The translations under genes were made by a program, and so were the position numbers. Positions 7,678 through 10,946 of a stretch of DNA of 10,946 bases are shown here, piece by piece (the stretch's first letter is position 1; each line of letters opens with the position of its first letter). The notes beneath the pieces were generated by a model. The model was given only the letters and a program-made list of their open reading frames with translations. It ran no database searches and was not told where the DNA came from. The stretch is from an uncultured Alphaproteobacteria bacterium (GTDB taxonomy: Bacteria > Pseudomonadota > Alphaproteobacteria > Reyranellales > Reyranellaceae): NCBI GenBank assembly GCA_903929895.1, contig CAIYWM010000393.1:1-10946 (forward strand), read 5' to 3'.

Positions 7678-7683
7678 GCGCCC
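7665..7683 (+). repeat. Direct repeat, left copy, flanking palindromic element 2
   Basis: GATGACGGCATGAGCGCCC here matches 7817-7835 (GATGATGCCATGAGCGCCC) at 17 of 19 positions, with the last 11 bases identical. The left copy contains the stop of the ATPase gene in an ATGA. The pair is 152 bp apart and brackets the palindrome, as a target-site duplication would. Confidence 0.7.
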
Positions 7684-7829
7684 ATTTTTCAGAGCACGAC
7701 CTCATGCTGAGGAGCCGGGCGCAGCCCGGCGTCTCGAAGCATGGGCTACGAACGCTTCGCCTGATCCCATCCTTCGAGACGCGACGCTGCGCGTCGCTCC
7801 TCAGGATGAGGCTGGGGATGATGCCATGA
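7674..7829 (+). CDS. Possible 51-residue linker ORF through the palindromic element
   Basis: An ATG overlapping the ATPase stop (ATGA at 7674-7677) opens a frame with no stop through the whole palindromic element. It closes at TGA 7827-7829, which in turn overlaps the permease ATG (ATGA at 7826-7829). The product would begin MSAHFSEHD, be arginine-rich in the middle (RTLRLIPSFETRRC) and end RLGMMP, and it has no recognisable domain. Its sequence is simply the repeat read in one frame. Its likely value, if translated, is to pass ribosomes from the ATPase to the permease gene instead of making a functional peptide. There is no separate Shine-Dalgarno; initiation would depend on coupling. Expression is unproven. 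Confidence 0.3.
   Translation: MSAHFSEHDLMLRSRAQPGVSKHGLRTLRLIPSFETRRCASLLRMRLGMMP
7700..7811. repeat. Palindromic intergenic element, copy 2, inside the ABC operon
   Basis: This ~112-bp imperfect palindrome has the same architecture as copy 1 at 4345-4452. The outer arms 7700-7714 and 7797-7811 pair at 14 of 15 positions. The inner arms 7729-7745 and 7766-7782 pair at 16 of 17, around 7746-7765. Side hairpins are CCGGGC-GCA-GCCCGG (7715-7729) on the left and GCGACGC-TGC-GCGTCGC (7781-7797) on the right. The side stems differ in sequence from copy 1 but still pair, and the GCA/TGC loops are kept. It separates the ATPase and permease genes and may reduce or modulate read-through. Confidence 0.87.
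7814..7818 (+). promoter_or_regulatory. Shine-Dalgarno of the ABC permease
   Basis: GGGGA lies 7 nt before the ATG at 7826 and only 2 nt after the palindrome ends. The permease could therefore also be translated independently of upstream coupling. Confidence 0.5.
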
Positions 7830-7835
7830 GCGCCC
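7817..7835 (+). repeat. Direct repeat, right copy, containing the permease start
   Basis: GATGATGCCATGAGCGCCC matches 7665-7683 at 17 of 19 positions. It carries the first codons of the permease (MSA). Removing one copy together with the element would join the ATPase stop to the permease start as a standard ATGA overlap. Confidence 0.7.
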
Positions 7836-8599
7836 GCATCGTCGCCCCGGTCCTGATGGGCCTCTTCATGCTGGCCCTGTGGGAGGGCCTGGTGCGGGCG
7901 ATGGCGATCCCGCCCTATATCCTGCCGGGGCCGATCCTGGTGGCGAAGACGCTGGTGTCGGACTGGGGCACGCTGTGGCCGGCGCTGCTGGTGACGCTCA
8001 CGATCACGCTGCAGGCGCTGCTGGCCGCGGTGCTGGGCGGCGTTCTGCTGGCGCTGCTGTTCTCGCTGTCGCGCTGGATCGAGCTGTCGCTCTTTCCCTA
8101 CGCCATCATCCTGCAGGTGACGCCGATCGTGGCCATCGCGCCGCTGATCATCGCCTGGGTCGACGACGTCGATGTCTCGTTGCTGATCTGTGCCTGGCTG
8201 GTGGCCTTCTTCCCGATCCTCTCCAACACGGTGCTGGGCCTGCGCTCGGTCGACCGCAACCTGCTCGACCTGTTCGAACTCTATGGCGCGAGCCGATGGC
8301 GCACGCTGCTTGACCTGCGTCTGCCGGCGGCGCTGCCCTACTTCCTGGGGGGCCTGCGCATCTCGGGCGGCCTGGCGCTGATCGGCGCCGTGGTGGCCGA
8401 GTTCGTGGCGGGCTCGGGCGGGCGCGAGTCGGGCCTTGCTTACCGCATCCTCGAATCGGGCTACCAACTCAAGATCCCGCGCATGTTCGCGGCCCTCGTG
8501 CTGATCTCCGCGGCGGGCATCGCGATCTACCTGTTGCTGTCGCTGGTCTCGCACCTGCTGCTGCGCCGCTGGCACGAAAGCGCGCTCAAGGAAGAGTGA
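7826..8599 (+). CDS. ABC importer permease, nitrate/sulfonate/taurine type
   Basis: This 257-residue inner-membrane subunit matches the SsuC/TauC-type binding-protein-dependent permeases. Hydrophobic segments lie near residues 7-27, 54-80, 88-112, 117-139, 170-194 and 219-247, consistent with about six transmembrane helices. The cytoplasmic EAA-type coupling loop that contacts the ATPase is ELYGASRWRTLLDLRLPAAL (151-170). The N-terminal ILPGPILV (32-39) is typical of the family. The ATG at 7826 has GGGGA 7 nt upstream. It pairs with the ATPase encoded before the palindromic element. No periplasmic NMT1/SsuA-like binding protein is in the window, so the ligand is unknown and the binding protein must be encoded elsewhere or be shared. 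Its stop is one base from the stop of the convergent MFS gene. Confidence 0.93.
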   Translation: MSARIVAPVLMGLFMLALWEGLVRAMAIPPYILPGPILVAKTLVSDWGTLWPALLVTLTITLQALLAAVLGGVLLALLFSLSRWIELSLFPYAIILQVTPIVAIAPLIIAWVDDVDVSLLICAWLVAFFPILSNTVLGLRSVDRNLLDLFELYGASRWRTLLDLRLPAALPYFLGGLRISGGLALIGAVVAEFVAGSGGRESGLAYRILESGYQLKIPRMFAALVLISAAGIAIYLLLSLVSHLLLRRWHESALKEE

Positions 8600-8600
8600 G

Positions 8601-9812
8601 TCAGGACCGGCGCAGCGCCGCGCGGCCGAGGAAGAACGACGCCGTCGCCACGCCGGCGGCCAGCAGGAGATAGGCCGCCTCATAGACGCCGGTGATGGCC
8701 AGAACGGTGCGGAAGAGAAGCGGCGACAGGAGTGCGCCGCAGAAGACGAAGAGCTGGGTCGCGCCGGTGAATTCCGCGGCCCGTCCCGGCGGCGCCCGCG
8801 AAGCGCTTTCGGCGATGAACACGCCGTTCCAGCCGACGGCGGTGCCGCCCAGGATCGTGCAGACGATGTAGACGGCGCTGGTGGGCCAGGCGGGCGTCGA
8901 GAAGGCCATCACGGTCGCGGCCACCGCGATGATGGTGCCGATGCCCGCCAGCACCGCCGACGGTTTCCGCAACAGGTCGGCGAGCGCACCCCAGAAAATG
9001 CGGCCGAAGGCGCCGGCGACCGTTGCCGCCGACAGGAGCGTGCCGGCCAGCACGTAGGACATCTGAAGCCCGTCGACGGCATAGACGACGGTGAAGTTCA
9101 CGACGATCGCCTGCGTGGCGGAGAACAGCATGCCGATGAAGCACATCGGCCGCAGGATCGGGTCGCGCCAGGCGAGTTGCAGCGGCTCGAAGATCTCCGC
9201 CAGCGTCGGCAGGTGCGCTGAACCGCCGCTGCGCTCGTCGTCATACAGGACGCGCAGCGGCTGGATGGCGATGGCGGCGGTGATCGAAAGGAGGCCGACC
9301 GAGGCCGCGGCCCAGCGCCAGCCGAAATCCAGCGCGAGGGTCGGCAGCACGGCGCCGCAGATCGCGAAGCCGACGGGCACGCCGCTCTGCTTCAGCGAGA
9401 AGGTGACGTTTGCGAGGCGCGGCGGCGACACGCGCGCCAGGATGTGCGAGCTGGCGATGGTGAGCGGGCCCGAGCCCAGGCCCACGATGAAGGCCGAAAG
9501 CGCGGCCATCGCCAGGCCGCCCGTCGCGAAGACGAAGGAGCCCAGGGCCGCGATGGTGAGTCCGGTCTGGATGAAGCGGATCGGTCCCATCCTGCGGGTG
9601 AGCGTGCCGCCGCCCACGGTCGAGATCATCGCCGCGAGATAGACGATCGACACGTAGTAGGCGACGTCCGCCGCCGCGACGCCGAATTCGGTGGCGGCGG
9701 CCGGCGCCAGCACCGACGCCTGGTTGAACACCATCGTCGCGATGACCTGGATCAGGGTCAGCGAGGCGAGGGCGGCGAGATAACGACGAAGGTCGGTCGG
9801 CGCAGCGGGCAT
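8601..9812 (-). CDS. Major facilitator superfamily transporter
   Basis: This 403-residue protein has the size and two-half layout of a 12-helix MFS secondary transporter. The loop between helices 2 and 3 carries a motif A variant, GGGTLTRRMGPIR (67-79), and the equivalent loop of the second half reads GRIFWGALADLLRKP (270-284). SLKQSGVPVGF (139-149) sits where motif C-like sequences of helix 5 lie. A hydrophilic central loop of about 30 residues (188-218) separates the halves. Substrate and direction of transport cannot be inferred. The ATG at 9812 is weakly supported, since no good Shine-Dalgarno lies in the 19 nt after the hydrolase stop; the nearest AGG-rich run is around that stop. The gene probably follows uvrB and the hydrolase in one transcript and ends tail-to-tail, one base from the ABC permease. 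Confidence 0.9.
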   Translation of the reverse strand: MPAAPTDLRRYLAALASLTLIQVIATMVFNQASVLAPAAATEFGVAAADVAYYVSIVYLAAMISTVGGGTLTRRMGPIRFIQTGLTIAALGSFVFATGGLAMAALSAFIVGLGSGPLTIASSHILARVSPPRLANVTFSLKQSGVPVGFAICGAVLPTLALDFGWRWAAASVGLLSITAAIAIQPLRVLYDDERSGGSAHLPTLAEIFEPLQLAWRDPILRPMCFIGMLFSATQAIVVNFTVVYAVDGLQMSYVLAGTLLSAATVAGAFGRIFWGALADLLRKPSAVLAGIGTIIAVAATVMAFSTPAWPTSAVYIVCTILGGTAVGWNGVFIAESASRAPPGRAAEFTGATQLFVFCGALLSPLLFRTVLAITGVYEAAYLLLAAGVATASFFLGRAALRRS

Positions 9813-9831
9813 GCGCCGGGACTATAGCGAC

Positions 9832-10668
9832 CTACCTGAGGCCGGCGAGAAAACTCTCGATCAGCGGTCCCCAGACGGAATTGCCGTTGCTCGATCCCGC
9901 AAGACTGTGCCCATCGCGACCGAACGCGCCCACTGGCCTGTACACGGCCTTGCCGCCCGCGCCGTCATAGGCCTCGACCATTCGCTTGGCGAGAGACGGC
10001 TCGAAGAAGCTGTCGTTCTCGGCATAGATCCAGAGCATCGGGACCCGGGCGGTCGTGCCGTATCTGGCGGCGGCGTCGACCAGCGCTCGAGGCGTGCAGT
10101 TGCCGATACCGCCGCCCGCGAGCTTCTGATGTCCGCCGCGCCCGCCGGCGAAGTTGATCATGGCCGCTACGCCCGGCGGGCTGCGACTCGACAGGGCGAT
10201 GGTGGCCCAGCCGCCGGCCGACTGACCGACCACGATGGTACGGTCGGGCGCGACGTAAGGCTGTGCACGCATGAAGTCGATGGTGGCCTGGATGTCGGCG
10301 GCGCCCTGCAAGCCTGCCCTGTAGTAGTCGGGCGCGTCGCACAAGCCATAGCCTTCGGCCCAGTCGCCGCCGGTCTCGCCGTAGCCGCGCCGCAACGGCA
10401 GCGCCACGACATAGCCACGCGAGAGGAACCACGACGACAAGGCCGTAAAGCGTGGACGTTCCATCTTGAAACGCTGAGAACTGTCAGCGGGTGAGCCGTG
10501 ATTGATGACGACCAGCGGGCTTCTTGCCTCGCCCGGCGGTCGCATCACCGTCGCGACCAGCGTGGATCCACCGGGACCGGGCAGGCTGACGACCTGCTGG
10601 CGATCCTGTGCGGCCAGTGGCCCGATGCACATGAAGAAGAGAAGAGCTGCGATTGGACCCAAGCGCAT
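9832..10668 (-). CDS. Exported alpha/beta hydrolase (dienelactone hydrolase/S9-like)
   Basis: This 278-residue protein starts with a signal peptide, MRLGPIAALLFFMCIGPLAA, with probable cleavage near residue 20-21, so it should act in the periplasm or outside. The rest is an alpha/beta hydrolase: oxyanion region INHGSP (55-60), nucleophile S150 in VGQSAGG (147-153), probable acid D219 in YAENDSFF and H254 in RDGHSL (251-256). The catalytic triad is therefore complete. C110 and C191 could form a disulfide in the periplasm. It most resembles the dienelactone hydrolase and prolyl-oligopeptidase-type esterases; the real substrate is unknown. AGGAG on the minus strand (10675-10679), overlapping the uvrB stop, lies 6 nt before the ATG. 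The gap to uvrB is 9 nt and the MFS gene follows after 19 nt. Confidence 0.9.
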   Translation of the reverse strand: MRLGPIAALLFFMCIGPLAAQDRQQVVSLPGPGGSTLVATVMRPPGEARSPLVVINHGSPADSSQRFKMERPRFTALSSWFLSRGYVVALPLRRGYGETGGDWAEGYGLCDAPDYYRAGLQGAADIQATIDFMRAQPYVAPDRTIVVGQSAGGWATIALSSRSPPGVAAMINFAGGRGGHQKLAGGGIGNCTPRALVDAAARYGTTARVPMLWIYAENDSFFEPSLAKRMVEAYDGAGGKAVYRPVGAFGRDGHSLAGSSNGNSVWGPLIESFLAGLR

Positions 10669-10674
10669 CGTGAT

Positions 10675-10679
10675 CTCCT
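10675..10679 (-). promoter_or_regulatory. Shine-Dalgarno of the hydrolase, overlapping the uvrB stop
   Basis: AGGAG on the minus strand begins inside the uvrB TAG (10678-10680) and sits 6 nt before the hydrolase ATG. Ribosomes finishing uvrB could reinitiate here. Confidence 0.75.
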
Positions 10680-10946
10680 AGCGCCCGCTGCGCCGCGCTG
10701 GCTTGCCGCCTCCGCCGGAGCCGGTGCGCACACCGCGAAAGACTCGGGAATGCTGCATCTTGCCGAGATGGACGCCAACATTGGCGCTGGCGGCCTGGCC
10801 CGGCAGCTCGAGCTCATGGGCTTCGAGGCGGCGGATTTCGTCGCGCAGGCGGCCGGCCTCTTCGAATTCGAGGTCGGCGGCGGCGGCGCGCATCCGCTTT
10901 TCGAGCTCGGCGATGTGGGTGCGCAGATTGTGCCCGACCAGATGCA
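10678..10946 (-). CDS. uvrB: UvrABC system protein B, C-terminal end only
   Basis: Only the last 88-89 codons are in the window; the gene continues beyond the right edge. The visible part reads [18 protein letters not shown], then [21 protein letters not shown], which is the C-terminal UVR domain of UvrB, a helical hairpin that contacts UvrC. It ends in a glycine- and arginine-rich tail ([16 protein letters not shown]), as in alphaproteobacterial UvrB. The full protein is the helicase-like damage-verification subunit of nucleotide excision repair in the cytoplasm. UvrC also has a UVR domain, but there it is internal, not near the C-terminus, which favours UvrB. The stop TAG overlaps the Shine-Dalgarno of the downstream hydrolase, so the repair gene probably heads the uvrB-hydrolase-MFS transcript. 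Confidence 0.9.
   Translation of the reverse strand, partial: HLVGHNLRTHIAELEKRMRAAAADLEFEEAGRLRDEIRRLEAHELELPGQAASANVGVHLGKMQHSRVFRGVRTGSGGGGKPARRSGR

Noticed and set aside
7640..8683. 347-codon minus-strand frame over the permease and the palindromic element
   Set aside because: The product is a Gln/Arg-rich mixture typical of reversed membrane-protein codons, and part of it is simply the repeat. It crosses three real features.
9444..10494. Plus-strand open frames opposite the MFS and hydrolase genes
   Set aside because: They are shadows. The minus-strand genes have a signal peptide, a catalytic triad and MFS motifs.
1..10946. tRNA/rRNA genes, CRISPR arrays, phage genes, toxin-antitoxin pairs or defence islands
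   Set aside because: No cloverleaf, spaced repeats or marker proteins of these systems were seen. Nearly all of the window is taken up by recognised coding families.

Overview
The window is GC-rich, densely packed DNA that looks alphaproteobacterial. The evidence is the long-form threonine synthase next to an M16 processing-peptidase-like protein and a RimJ-type acetyltransferase, a UvrB C-terminus of alphaproteobacterial type, and two copies of a palindromic intergenic element of the kind scattered through rhizobial and rhodospirillal genomes. A Reyranella- or Bradyrhizobium-like host is plausible, but the genus is a guess.

Left block (1-4322, + strand): the 3' part of an M32 carboxypeptidase, a small Cys-rich DUF1272 protein, threonine synthase (thrC, TTG start) and an M16 metallopeptidase (GTG start overlapping the thrC stop). 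The gaps are 9, 13 and -4 nt, so this is probably one transcript. Copy 1 of the palindromic element (4345-4452) follows, then a minus-strand aspartyl/asparaginyl beta-hydroxylase-like gene (4464-5261) that converges on the M16 gene.

Middle block (5427-8599, + strand): a GNAT acetyltransferase, an intradiol (catechol/hydroxyquinol type) dioxygenase, and the ATPase and permease of a nitrate/sulfonate/taurine-type ABC importer. No substrate-binding protein is encoded in the window. Copy 2 of the palindromic element (7700-7811) sits exactly between the ATPase and permease genes. It is flanked by a 19-nt near-perfect direct repeat that carries an ATGA stop/start junction. A 51-codon frame runs from the first ATGA through the whole element to the second, so the insertion appears to have duplicated the junction and kept a possible chain of translational coupling.

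Right block (8601-10946, - strand): the 3' end of uvrB, a secreted alpha/beta hydrolase whose Shine-Dalgarno overlaps the uvrB stop codon, and a 12-TM major facilitator transporter. These look like a head-to-tail unit, and the last gene ends one base from the permease stop.

Most genes are familiar housekeeping or accessory families. I see no phage, CRISPR, toxin-antitoxin or defence system. The most unusual item is the element insertion at the ATPase/permease junction.
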